From positions 1 through 7,364 of the forward strand of contig JAPHSB010000352.1 of assembly GCA_026193295.1 (NCBI GenBank): a stretch of 7,364 bases of DNA. Direction: 5' to 3'. Of this stretch, positions 1 to 5,118 are shown piece after piece. Each line of letters opens with the position of its first letter. The first letter of the stretch is position 1. The position numbers and the translations under genes were made by a program. Source of the DNA: Lysobacterales bacterium. Lineage in GTDB: Bacteria > Pseudomonadota > Gammaproteobacteria > Xanthomonadales > SZUA-36. The notes below the pieces were generated by a model, which was given only the letters and a program-made list of their open reading frames with translations, had not been told where the DNA came from and searched no databases.

Positions 1-1
1 C

Positions 2-283
2 TACACCGGCACGCACTTCCTGATGGCGCCCGACGCCCGGCTCGATGACGGTCTGCTGGACGTCACCCTGGTCCGCCGTCTTCCGCGTGCCAGGCTGCTG
101 CGGCTATTCCCGACGATTTATCAGGGCAGGCACGTGGAGTATCCCGAGGTGATAACGCGGCAGGCCCGCACGATTCGTATCAATGGGCCAACCGGCCTGG
201 ACCTTGCACCCGACGGTGAGTTTTACGGGTGCACGCCGGCCATGGTCACCTGTCTGCACCGGGACCTGGAGCTTTTCGCCTGA
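2..283 (+). CDS. Diacylglycerol kinase / YegS-type lipid kinase, C-terminal part
   Basis: The reading frame is already open at base 2 and stops at TGA 281-283, so only the last 93 residues are present and the start lies outside the window. The segment LMAPDARLDDGLLDV, followed by a basic helix (RRLPRARLLRLF), a YQGRHVEYPEV stretch and a terminal beta-rich segment with DGEFYG, matches the C-terminal beta-sandwich of the diacylglycerol kinase/sphingosine kinase-like family. These enzymes transfer the ATP gamma-phosphate to a lipid hydroxyl at the inner face of the membrane. The catalytic N-terminal lobe with the GGDGT motif is not visible, so substrate (diacylglycerol or another lipid) cannot be told. 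It converges on the minus-strand SYLF genes with a 110-bp gap holding a hairpin. The family call is fairly sure and the substrate is open. Confidence 0.8.
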   Translation, partial: YTGTHFLMAPDARLDDGLLDVTLVRRLPRARLLRLFPTIYQGRHVEYPEVITRQARTIRINGPTGLDLAPDGEFYGCTPAMVTCLHRDLELFA

Positions 284-355
284 GGCCGCAATTGCTGAGT
301 CGAATGCAAATTCTTACCTGCGGCGGAACTGTCTGAAAGTACGCCACAGAGGTCA

Positions 356-377
356 GCCGGGCACGGCGGTGCCCGGC
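356..377. terminator. Hairpin between convergent genes, possible bidirectional terminator
   Basis: A perfect 9-bp inverted repeat (GCCGGGCAC at 356-364, GTGCCCGGC at 369-377) with a GGCG loop lies between the stop of the lipid kinase gene (283) and the stop of the second SYLF gene (394). No T-run of useful length follows on either strand, so it is not a classical intrinsic terminator. Its position between convergent stops suggests transcript-end formation or 3'-end protection. Confidence 0.45.
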
Positions 378-393
378 ATATTCTCAAGATCGG

Positions 394-924
394 TTACTTG
401 TAGGGTTCGTAAGTGAATTTCTGCCCGCCGATCGAACCTTCGACCATCAGGCCGCCTCCGGCATGGGTGAATACGGCGACACCCTTGTCGTAACTGGTGT
501 CCGCCGAGGCCCCGGCGGTCGCCGCTACGGCCGAAGCCTGAGCGCCAAATTCAATGTTGCCACGTCTGAAATTGGCGATTGCCGCTTCGTCCTTGAAAAA
601 GATGAACTCCGAGTAGACCTGGCCGCCCAACTGCAGACCGACGGTAGCCTGGGTCATGGTGGTACGGCCATCAACCTGGCCGCCGACGATGACCAGGCCC
701 TTGCCGTAGGCGCCGCCGACCACGATGCCGCCCTTGCCCACACTGGGATACACGGCATAGCCGGCTGCATTCTCGAAGAACGTCTCGATACCGGGGTCCG
801 CTTTCTTGATGGCCAGGATCGCTTTGGCTACATCAAGTTGCAGTGCGTCATTGACGTTCGGCTGAAATGCGAAGGCTGGACCGGCCAGCGACAGCAACGC
901 CAGGGTTATCAGGATCGTGCGCAT
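394..924 (-). CDS. Secreted SYLF/Ysc84-domain lipid-binding protein, downstream copy
   Basis: The gene encodes 176 aa from ATG 924. I prefer that start to the in-frame GTG at 936 because GGTGGAG lies 6 nt before ATG 924 and overlaps the GTG. Residues 1-19 form a Sec signal peptide (basic MR, hydrophobic core, AFA cleavage site). The mature 157 aa are a SYLF (Ysc84, formerly DUF500) domain: NAAGYAVYPSVGKGG, GGAYGKGLVIVGG, GRTTMTQATVGLQLGGQ, FFKDEAAI and FGAQASAVAA. The family binds phospholipids, notably phosphoinositides in eukaryotes. Bacterial members are secreted or periplasmic and their role is poorly known. Only 24 bp separate this start from the stop of the upstream paralogue, so co-transcription is likely. 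The two mature proteins align without gaps until the last residue and are roughly 70-75% identical by eye. Confidence 0.9.
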   Translation of the reverse strand: MRTILITLALLSLAGPAFAFQPNVNDALQLDVAKAILAIKKADPGIETFFENAAGYAVYPSVGKGGIVVGGAYGKGLVIVGGQVDGRTTMTQATVGLQLGGQVYSEFIFFKDEAAIANFRRGNIEFGAQASAVAATAGASADTSYDKGVAVFTHAGGGLMVEGSIGGQKFTYEPYK

Positions 925-948
925 GGTTTTCTCCACCGAAGGGGTTGC

Positions 949-1485
949 TTACAGGGCTTCATACTTGAATTTCTGCCCGCTGATGGTGGCCTCGTACATC
1001 AGGCCGCCGCTTACATGGGTGAACACGGCGACGCCCTTGTCATAATCGGCGTCGGCGGAAGCGCCCAGGGTCACCGCGACCGCAGAGGCTTGCGCGCCCA
1101 TTTCGAAATTACCCCGCTGGAAACCCTCCAGGGCGGCTTGATCCTTGAAAAAGATGAACTGCGAATAAACCTGGCCACCCAGCTGAAAACCGACCGTGAC
1201 CTGGCTCAGGGTCGTCCGGCCAACGGCCTCGTCGCCGACGATTACCAGCCCTTTGCCGTAGGCTCCGCCGATGCCAACACCGCCCTTGCCGACCTTGGGG
1301 ATCACCGCGTAGCCCGCTGCGTTGTTGAAGAACTCCTCGATGCCTGGATCTGCCTTCTTGATATCAATGATGGCCTTGGCGACGTCCAGTTGCAGCTCGT
1401 CGCTGACGTCGGGGTTAAAAGCCCACAGGGTGGAGGTAAAAACGAAACTGAAAACTGCTATGAAAAAGAGCGCCTGTTTGCGCAT
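949..1485 (-). CDS. Secreted SYLF/Ysc84-domain lipid-binding protein, upstream copy
   Basis: The gene encodes 178 aa from ATG 1485, which has a strong Shine-Dalgarno (AGAGAGGA about 6 nt upstream). The frame extends to 1587 but the extra residues have no family character and precede the ribosome site. Residues 1-22 are a signal peptide ending in LWA. The rest is a complete SYLF domain with NAAGYAVIPKVGKGG, GGAYGKGLVIVGD, GRTTLSQVTVGFQLGGQ and FFKDQAAL. Most differences from the downstream copy are conservative, and the larger divergence is in the signal peptide and the segments at mature residues 46-48 and 62-65. It follows the AraC-type regulator gene by 113 bp on the same strand. A periplasmic or outer-envelope lipid-associated role is inferred from the family and signal peptide. 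No specific substrate can be named. Confidence 0.9.
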   Translation of the reverse strand: MRKQALFFIAVFSFVFTSTLWAFNPDVSDELQLDVAKAIIDIKKADPGIEEFFNNAAGYAVIPKVGKGGVGIGGAYGKGLVIVGDEAVGRTTLSQVTVGFQLGGQVYSQFIFFKDQAALEGFQRGNFEMGAQASAVAVTLGASADADYDKGVAVFTHVSGGLMYEATISGQKFKYEAL

Positions 1486-1507
1486 GGTGATTTCCTCTCT
1501 GGTTGCG

Positions 1508-1564
1508 GAATCGGATTGACGAATCCATTCTTGTATGACACTCCCAACAGTGGGTGAGGGAGTG
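1508..1564 (-). repeat. Two inverted repeats in the leader of the SYLF gene pair
   Basis: The 113-bp gap between the regulator and the first SYLF gene contains two stem-loops. CACTCCC (1539-1545) pairs with GGGAGTG (1558-1564) around a 12-nt loop that itself contains CCCA/TGGG. GAAT-C-GGATT (1508-1517) pairs with AATCC-ATTC (1522-1530) around GACG, with one bulged base. Neither is followed by a T-run. They could be a weak terminator of the regulator gene, an operator, or leader structure close to the ribosome site at about 1491-1498. I could not find a convincing -35/-10 pair for the SYLF genes here. Confidence 0.4.
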
Positions 1565-1598
1565 GGACCAACGTTTAAGTAGAACACAATCCGGGCAG

Positions 1599-2591
1599 TT
1601 ACGCCACATCCTGGCGCGCTTCGCTCGGCGCCTGCCCGGTCCAGTTCTTGTAGGCGCGCGAGAAAGAACTCGCCTCTGAGAAGCCGAGCAGGTAGGAGAT
1701 TTCGGTCAGGGTTTTACTCCGATCCTGGATGTACTGATGCGCAAGTTCCTGCCGGACCTCGGTCAGCAACAGCTTGAACGACGTGTCCTCTTTCTGCAGC
1801 TTCCGATGCAGGTTGCGCGGCGTCATGTGGAGCCCCTCGGCAATCATGGTTTCGTTGACGGAACCGCTGGCCAAGCCGTCGATGATGGCCGCCTTGGCGC
1901 GGTTGACAATATCGTTCCTGGCGCTGTGCGCGAGGTACTTGACCACGATGTGCTCGTTGAGCTCGGCCAATTGGTCGTTCGATCCCGTCAGCCGTTTGTC
2001 GACATCCTCGATGTCGAGGACCAGCATCGTGTCGGGGGCGCCGAACTCGAGGGGGCAGCGAAACAGTTCGTAGTGGTAGGCGGTTTCTCTTGGCTGCTCG
2101 TGGCGAAAGCAGGCCTTGGCCGGGCTGAACTCCCGGCTGTCTATGATCCGGCAGAACTTGACCAGGGCCGCGAGCTGGCCTTCTTCGCGAAATTTCGTAT
2201 TGAGTGCAGGAATCTGCGGATCGATGCGAACGTAGAAGAAGTCCTTGTCCTCCGACAAATCGATGGTCAGCTTTTCCTGTATGACCCGGGCATAGCGGCT
2301 GAGGCGCTCGAACGCGGTGCGCAAGCTGGAACTCGCCAGCCAGGCGAAACCCAGCGCGCCGAGGTGGGCCGGGCGAAAATATTCAGCGCCCCGCAGTCCG
2401 AAGTAGGGGTCGCCCGACAGCGCGGCCGCGCGAACGGCCAGGTGTTGGTAACGATCAGTCGGCACGCGTGCGCCGGCGTCGAACAGCGCCCCGGGCTCGA
2501 TGCCTTCCTCCCGGAACAGGGGTTCCGGATCGATACCGTAGCCTTCGAGTTGTCTCCAGAGGGCGCCTAGCGCCGGGGCAAAAACCGACAT
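1599..2591 (-). CDS. AraC-family transcriptional regulator
   Basis: The protein has 330 aa. The C-terminal AraC/XylS DNA-binding domain spans about residues 228-326. It contains a first helix-turn-helix (VNETMIAEGLHMTPRNLHRKL, about 245-265) and a second (LTEISYLLGFSEASSFSRAY, about 295-314), plus the typical GQAPSEAR end. Residues about 15-200 resemble the 'arabinose-binding domain of AraC, N-term' type (PF12625) found in OruR/ArgR-like members: GDPYFGLRGAEYFRP, a GALGFAWLASSSLRTAFERLSRY helix pair, and LEFGAPDTMLVLD. This domain normally senses a small molecule, and the ligand is not predictable here. ATG 2591 has AGGA about 13 nt upstream, which is weak. The gene lies directly upstream of the SYLF pair on the same strand, which makes those genes candidate targets by inference. 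Family assignment is firm. Confidence 0.93.
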   Translation of the reverse strand: MSVFAPALGALWRQLEGYGIDPEPLFREEGIEPGALFDAGARVPTDRYQHLAVRAAALSGDPYFGLRGAEYFRPAHLGALGFAWLASSSLRTAFERLSRYARVIQEKLTIDLSEDKDFFYVRIDPQIPALNTKFREEGQLAALVKFCRIIDSREFSPAKACFRHEQPRETAYHYELFRCPLEFGAPDTMLVLDIEDVDKRLTGSNDQLAELNEHIVVKYLAHSARNDIVNRAKAAIIDGLASGSVNETMIAEGLHMTPRNLHRKLQKEDTSFKLLLTEVRQELAHQYIQDRSKTLTEISYLLGFSEASSFSRAYKNWTGQAPSEARQDVA

Positions 2592-2607
2592 GCCGCTGTC
2601 CTGTCCT

Positions 2608-2621
2608 TGATCACGTGATCA
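2608..2621. promoter_or_regulatory. Perfect 14-bp palindrome, candidate operator of the AraC-type gene
   Basis: TGATCACGTGATCA is a perfect palindrome 17 bp upstream of the regulator's ATG. It begins about 8 bp downstream of the proposed -10, so it would cover the first transcribed bases. That is a classical repressor position. AraC-family sites are usually direct repeats, so a dimeric repressor of another family is at least as likely as autoregulation. Confidence 0.45.
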
Positions 2622-2628
2622 TGCGGGC

Positions 2629-2658
2629 ATTCTTACTGAGCCCGGCTGATCGCGTCAA
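2629..2658 (-). promoter_or_regulatory. Predicted sigma70-type promoter of the AraC-type gene
   Basis: On the minus strand TTGACG (2658-2653) is followed after 18 bp by AAGAAT (2634-2629), or after 17 bp by TAAGAA. The -35 matches consensus at five of six positions and the -10 is moderate. Transcription would begin near 2622, giving a leader of about 30 nt. Confidence 0.45.
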
Positions 2659-2760
2659 CCGCCGGTCCGGCCGGGTCAAGCAGTCTGCCGCCGGCGGGCC
2701 TAAAGTACCTTCCATGCGGGAAAGCGCCCTGGCGGGCGCCCCGGACAACGGGATAGGGCA

Positions 2761-3039
2761 ATGAAATACGACGACAACGAAACTGGTGCAGACGACAACT
2801 TTCACCACGACCGCGCCGGTGCCTGCGAGGTCATGCTGCGGGCGGAAATCGGCTTTTGGCGCGAACTGCTGAGCAGCTGCGACCAGGCGGTTCCCCCGGA
2901 AAACCTCGAACGGATGCAGCAAGCCCTGGCCCTCGCGGAGCTCCGCTTTCTGCAGTTGCAGCGGGACGTGCAGGCGGGCCGCGTGTCATGCGCCGGTCCG
3001 GTTTGGGCAAGTCGCGCGGGATCGAAATCCCTACACTGA
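2761..3039 (+). CDS. Uncharacterised 92-aa protein
   Basis: I do not recognise a family. ATG 2761 has a purine-rich GGGATAGGG about 3-6 nt upstream and the frame ends at TGA 3037-3039. The N-terminus is acidic (MKYDDNETGADDN). Residues about 18-38 and 45-70 look like two amphipathic helices (EVMLRAEIGFWRELLSS and ENLERMQQALALAELRFLQLQRDV) joined by a short proline-containing turn. This suggests a small helical-hairpin, possibly coiled-coil, cytosolic protein. There is no signal peptide or membrane segment. It lies divergent to the AraC-type regulator with 169 bp between starts, and a strong terminator follows 60 bp after the stop. An overlapping plus-strand frame starting at 2856 is a shadow. 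It could be a lineage-specific small gene, and a chance frame is not excluded. Confidence 0.5.
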   Translation: MKYDDNETGADDNFHHDRAGACEVMLRAEIGFWRELLSSCDQAVPPENLERMQQALALAELRFLQLQRDVQAGRVSCAGPVWASRAGSKSLH

Positions 3040-3098
3040 ACCTCCAGGCTGATGCAGAGCCTGGGCTCTCCGGAAGTGTGTGCATTGTGAGTGTGTTG

Positions 3099-3126
3099 GG
3101 GGACAGGCAACTGTCCCCTCTTTTTT
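3099..3126 (+). terminator. Intrinsic terminator
   Basis: GGGGACAG (3099-3106) and CTGTCCCC (3111-3118) form a perfect 8-bp stem closed by a GCAA tetraloop, followed by TCTTTTTT. This is a textbook Rho-independent terminator for the 92-aa gene. It lies only about 30 bp before the start of the next plus-strand gene. Confidence 0.9.
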
Positions 3127-3156
3127 GTGAACTACCTTGTTTGACAGGAGGCTATG

Positions 3157-3429
3157 ATGCGAAGCGCACGGGTCGAAAGCTGGAAGAGTCTTCACAAGCT
3201 GTTGAAATTTCTGTTTTGGTACGGCATTGCCGTGACGGCCGTTCTATACCTCTTGCCGATGGCTGCCGTGGCGGTCGAAGACCGCTATGCAGCGATGAGC
3301 AGCACCGCACGGCTTTTCTCCGTGATCGGTTTCTTTGTCGTGATCGGCGCCTGGCAGGTCATGAGCATGCGGGACCGCATGAAGCGGCTGCGCCCGGGTC
3401 GCCGGGAAAGCCGCGTGGACGGAGCTTAG
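3157..3429 (+). CDS. Small two-helix inner-membrane protein
   Basis: The protein has 90 aa if it starts at ATG 3157. AGGAGG at 3146-3151 lies 5 nt from this ATG but only 2 nt from the preceding in-frame ATG at 3154, so the second is preferred (91 aa otherwise). Two hydrophobic segments are clear: about residues 18-40 (FLFWYGIAVTAVLYLLPMAA) and 52-70 (LFSVIGFFVVIGAWQVMS). Both ends are basic (RSARVESWKSLHK and RDRMKRLRPGRRESR), which by the positive-inside rule puts both termini in the cytoplasm with a short EDRYAAMSST periplasmic loop. I do not recognise a named family. It is bracketed by intrinsic terminators on both sides, so it is a single-gene unit, or one fed by read-through of the upstream terminator. 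Confidence 0.72.
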   Translation: MRSARVESWKSLHKLLKFLFWYGIAVTAVLYLLPMAAVAVEDRYAAMSSTARLFSVIGFFVVIGAWQVMSMRDRMKRLRPGRRESRVDGA

Positions 3430-3478
3430 CCAGGCTTGCCACGTTCCCGGCGGCGCTGAACTCTCTGAGGACCCGATC

Positions 3479-3506
3479 GGCCGGCAACCGTGCCGGCCTT
3501 TTTTTT
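3479..3506 (+). terminator. Intrinsic terminator
   Basis: GGCCGGCA (3479-3486) and TGCCGGCC (3491-3498) form a perfect 8-bp stem with an ACCG loop, followed by eight T. It ends transcription of the small membrane-protein gene 50 bp after its stop and lies 28 bp before the next start. Confidence 0.93.
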
Positions 3507-3533
3507 GCGGCTGATTCACTTGATAATCGGCAC

Positions 3534-4007
3534 ATGACAAAACGAGAGTGTGGTTCCTGTACCGCTTGCTGTGAAGGCTGGCTGTCGGCAGATGCGTTGG
3601 ACATGCGGCCGGGCCGGCCGTGTCGGCACTGCACAAAACAAGGTTGCGCCATTTATGAGAATCGCCCCGAAGACCCCTGTGTCCGGTTCAAGTGCGCGTG
3701 GCTGGAGGACGAAGGCCAGTACCCCGACGAGATGCGACCCGATCGCTCTGGCGTGATCGCCATTCCGGGCCGCAAATGGCGTAACTGGAAGGTTATCTTG
3801 GCGATTCCCGCCGGGCAGAGCGTGCCCCAGGAATCGCTGGAGTGGCTGAGGAAGCACGCGCAGAAGTCGGGTCTGCCCCTGGTGTTCCACGAGCGCCTGG
3901 TGACCGATGGGGAATTTACCGGTGCGAAAGCAAGGGCGTATGGCTCCCCGGTCTTCGCCAACGCCGTTAAGTATTCCCTCGGGCCCGAGGATGTCATCAA
4001 GATGTAA
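3534..4007 (+). CDS. YkgJ-type CxxCxxCC cysteine-cluster (zinc/iron-chelating) protein
   Basis: The protein has 157 aa with nine cysteines, all in the first 54 residues: C6, C9, C12, C13 (CGSCTACC), C30, C33, C38, C49 and C54. The spacing, with GCAIYENRPEDPCVRFKC, is the signature of the YkgJ/UPF0153 'putative zinc- or iron-chelating domain' family (PF03692). Members bind metal, possibly an Fe-S cluster, and their cellular role is not established. The C-terminal hundred residues carry no motif I can name. It has no signal peptide, so it should be cytosolic. I chose ATG 3534 because the cysteine motif starts immediately after it. The frame is open much further upstream but runs through the terminator and the preceding gene in another frame. 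The ribosome site is weak, and TGATAAT at 3521-3527 could be a -10 giving a nearly leaderless message. Confidence 0.85.
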   Translation: MTKRECGSCTACCEGWLSADALDMRPGRPCRHCTKQGCAIYENRPEDPCVRFKCAWLEDEGQYPDEMRPDRSGVIAIPGRKWRNWKVILAIPAGQSVPQESLEWLRKHAQKSGLPLVFHERLVTDGEFTGAKARAYGSPVFANAVKYSLGPEDVIKM

Positions 4008-4045
4008 CCGGACCCACAAATCCCGGTGGCATGAGGAGGGGCGAT

Positions 4046-4075
4046 ATCAGCGGGTGCCGAGTGTTACACGCTGAT
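4046..4075. repeat. Inverted repeat ATCAGCG/CGCTGAT
   Basis: ATCAGCG (4046-4052) and CGCTGAT (4069-4075) are perfect 7-bp arms 16 bp apart. The spacer overlaps a second small palindrome, GTGTTACAC (4061-4069). It lies in the gap between convergent genes just before the larger G/C hairpin. Function is unknown. Confidence 0.4.
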
Positions 4076-4079
4076 GGCC

Positions 4080-4109
4080 ATTCCCCCCCGGCTGGCGCCG
4101 GGGGGGAAT
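4080..4109. terminator. Strong G/C hairpin between convergent genes
   Basis: A perfect 13-bp inverted repeat has arms at 4080-4092 and 4097-4109, each with a run of seven C or seven G, and a TGGC loop. It lies between the stop of the YkgJ-type gene (4007, plus) and the stop of the membrane protein (4123, minus). No long T-run follows on either strand, so I infer a bidirectional transcript end or 3' stabiliser, not a canonical terminator. Confidence 0.55.
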
Positions 4110-4122
4110 AACCGCTTTGTCG

Positions 4123-4467
4123 TCAGGCAGAACTCGCTGCGGAATTGCTCCGTCGCGGTCCGGGAACGAAGGTGTACTTGTCTCCCTGGAGCGTGTCGAC
4201 GTTGTTGTTGAATGCGGCCTTGCGCGTTTCGAAACCGCGCTGCCAGGTATCGAGCTTTGCCTCCCACTCTATGCGCCTTTTTTCGGCGTCGGAGAGGCCG
4301 TCGACGTTCCGCTTGACGGGTGGAATGGGATCGGCCGGCAACCCGTTGCGGGATTGGCGGGTACGGCGAAAACGATTGTACCTGTCGGCCGTATAACTCC
4401 TGTGCCAGAACCAGACGATTAGAGCCCCACTAGCTGCTACAAACATAGTGAAACCGATGTATCCCAT
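4123..4467 (-). CDS. Uncharacterised single-pass membrane protein
   Basis: The protein has 114 aa from ATG 4467, and no known family is recognised. One hydrophobic helix at about residues 3-19 (YIGFTMFVAASGALIVWFW) is followed by a basic stretch (HRSYTADRYNRFRRTRQSR), placing the C-terminal part in the cytoplasm. The rest is hydrophilic: a proline-rich patch (LPADPIPPVKR), a charged probable helix (SDAEKRRIEWEAKLDTWQRGFETRKAAF) and a serine/alanine-rich tail. AGAAGAAGGG lies 8 nt before ATG 4467. ATG 4473 is only 2 nt from it. A longer start at ATG 4584 (153 aa, with AAGGA nearby) would add a basic segment with four cysteines, but that segment carries three consecutive AGA/AGA/AGG arginine codons and I consider it less likely. 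A promoter about 290 bp upstream implies a long leader. It converges on the YkgJ-type gene. Confidence 0.65.
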   Translation of the reverse strand: MGYIGFTMFVAASGALIVWFWHRSYTADRYNRFRRTRQSRNGLPADPIPPVKRNVDGLSDAEKRRIEWEAKLDTWQRGFETRKAAFNNNVDTLQGDKYTFVPGPRRSNSAASSA

Positions 4468-4758
4468 GGTCATTGCCCTTCTTCTATTCCGGCCGGGCAC
4501 GCAGCGTTGGCGTAACCGGACCGGACATCCAGCGCACAGCCACCGCTCCGCGCGGCAGCGCTGGTCAAGACGTTCAATGTCCATTTGATCCTTGTCGAGA
4601 ACCCGGTCCTTGCCCTGGACCGGGAGGGCCGATACCCCCCGATATGGAACCCTGTGCCTGCCTGGCGTGTGGGCCAGGCTTGTTGCCTTCGCGCCATCTC
4701 CCGAGGGACTCCACGGGCATCGCTTATGTTCGCGAAGTCCCGTGTTTGCCGCAAAAGC
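4468..4758 (-). other. Long probable 5' leader with hairpins; no convincing gene
   Basis: About 290 bp separate the predicted transcription start near 4758 from the membrane-protein start. Two clear stem-loops lie in it: CCCGGTCC/GGACCGGG (4602-4609 with 4617-4624, 7-nt loop) and GCCTGGC/GCCAGGC (4660-4666 with 4673-4679, 6-nt loop). Frames crossing the region on both strands are arginine-, serine- and cysteine-rich with no family character. The minus frame ending at 4470 would overlap ATG 4473 as ATGA but could start only at a TTG inside the -35 box. I see no match to a riboswitch class I know. Confidence 0.4.
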
Positions 4759-4764
4759 ACATTA

Positions 4765-4793
4765 ATAATATCGGGTAAGTCTCTGTAATTCAA
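4765..4793 (-). promoter_or_regulatory. Predicted sigma70-type promoter
   Basis: On the minus strand TTGAAT (4793-4788) and TATTAT (4770-4765) are separated by exactly 17 bp in a locally AT-rich stretch. The -10 matches consensus at five of six positions and the -35 at four. It points toward the small membrane-protein gene, with a predicted start near 4758. It lies downstream of the tRNA terminator, so it can act independently of the tRNA unit. Confidence 0.6.
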
Positions 4794-4879
4794 TAGCTAA
4801 GATTTTTTCATCAAAATGAATGCCGAAGGACCCCGGCTCGCGTGCAGTCAGGGAGATTGGATATTCAGGCCGATGCGGG

Positions 4880-4912
4880 AAAAAAAGAGGCCCGCAATTT
4901 CTTGCGGGCCTC
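4880..4912 (-). terminator. Intrinsic terminator of tRNA-Asn
   Basis: Read on the minus strand, a perfect 11-bp stem (4912-4902 with 4897-4887) with a GAAA tetraloop is followed by seven T (4886-4880). It begins 9 bp after the CCA end of the tRNA. It is among the strongest terminators in the window. Confidence 0.95.
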
Positions 4913-4921
4913 CGGTGAATT

Positions 4922-4998
4922 TGGCTCCCCAGGACGGACTCGAACCATCGACCTAGTGATTAACAGTCACCCGCTCTAACCAACTGAGCTACTGGGGA
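4922..4998 (-). tRNA. tRNA-Asn (GTT), with encoded CCA
   Basis: The gene is 77 nt including the genomic CCA (4924-4922). The acceptor stem TCCCCAG pairs with CTGGGGA, the discriminator is G, the D-arm reads AGCTCAGTTGGTTAGAGC, and the anticodon loop CTGTTAA carries GTT at 4964-4962. The T-arm contains TTCGAGT. All stems pair, with only G-T wobbles in the anticodon and T stems. It delivers asparagine to AAC/AAU codons. It is a single-gene unit with its own promoter and terminator. tRNA 3' ends are common integration sites, but I see no integrase or repeated tRNA end beside it. Confidence 0.98.
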
Positions 4999-5016
4999 AA
5001 GGTGTCGAGGCGCGGT

Positions 5017-5045
5017 ATTGTCCGCAGTTTGCCGGGGCGAGTCAA
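5017..5045 (-). promoter_or_regulatory. Promoter of tRNA-Asn
   Basis: On the minus strand TTGACT (5045-5040) and GACAAT (5022-5017) are 17 bp apart. The predicted start is near 5010, about 12 bp before the mature 5' end. A GC-rich discriminator (CCGCGCC) follows the -10, a feature typical of stable-RNA promoters under stringent (ppGpp) control. Confidence 0.75.
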
Positions 5046-5118
5046 GGAACAAACCCCGCTTCGTGGCACAACCATCACCCGTAGTTTCAATCTGGCATCT
5101 TTTACCGGCGATTTCAAT

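Noticed and set aside
463..1557. 364-aa plus-strand frame across both SYLF genes
   Set aside because: It is antisense to two clearly recognisable SYLF genes; its length reflects high GC and the tandem duplication, and its sequence has no family character.
1737..2570. 277-aa plus-strand frame opposite the AraC-type gene
   Set aside because: It is a mirror of a firmly identified regulator, with no ribosome site or domain.
2856..3533. N-terminal extension of the YkgJ-type protein
   Set aside because: It overlaps two other genes in different frames and crosses two intrinsic terminators; family similarity begins at ATG 3534.
4061..4111. 16-codon frame (GTG 4061 to TAA 4111) after AGGAGGGG
   Set aside because: It is largely made of the G/C hairpin itself, and the purine-rich stretch is too far from the GTG.
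4470..4793. 107-aa minus-strand frame whose stop overlaps ATG 4473 as ATGA
   Set aside because: It could start only at a TTG within the -35 box of the predicted promoter, and the composition is noise-like.
4922..4998. tRNA-Asn as an attachment site of a mobile element
   Set aside because: There is no integrase gene, no repeated tRNA 3' end and no change in gene content nearby.
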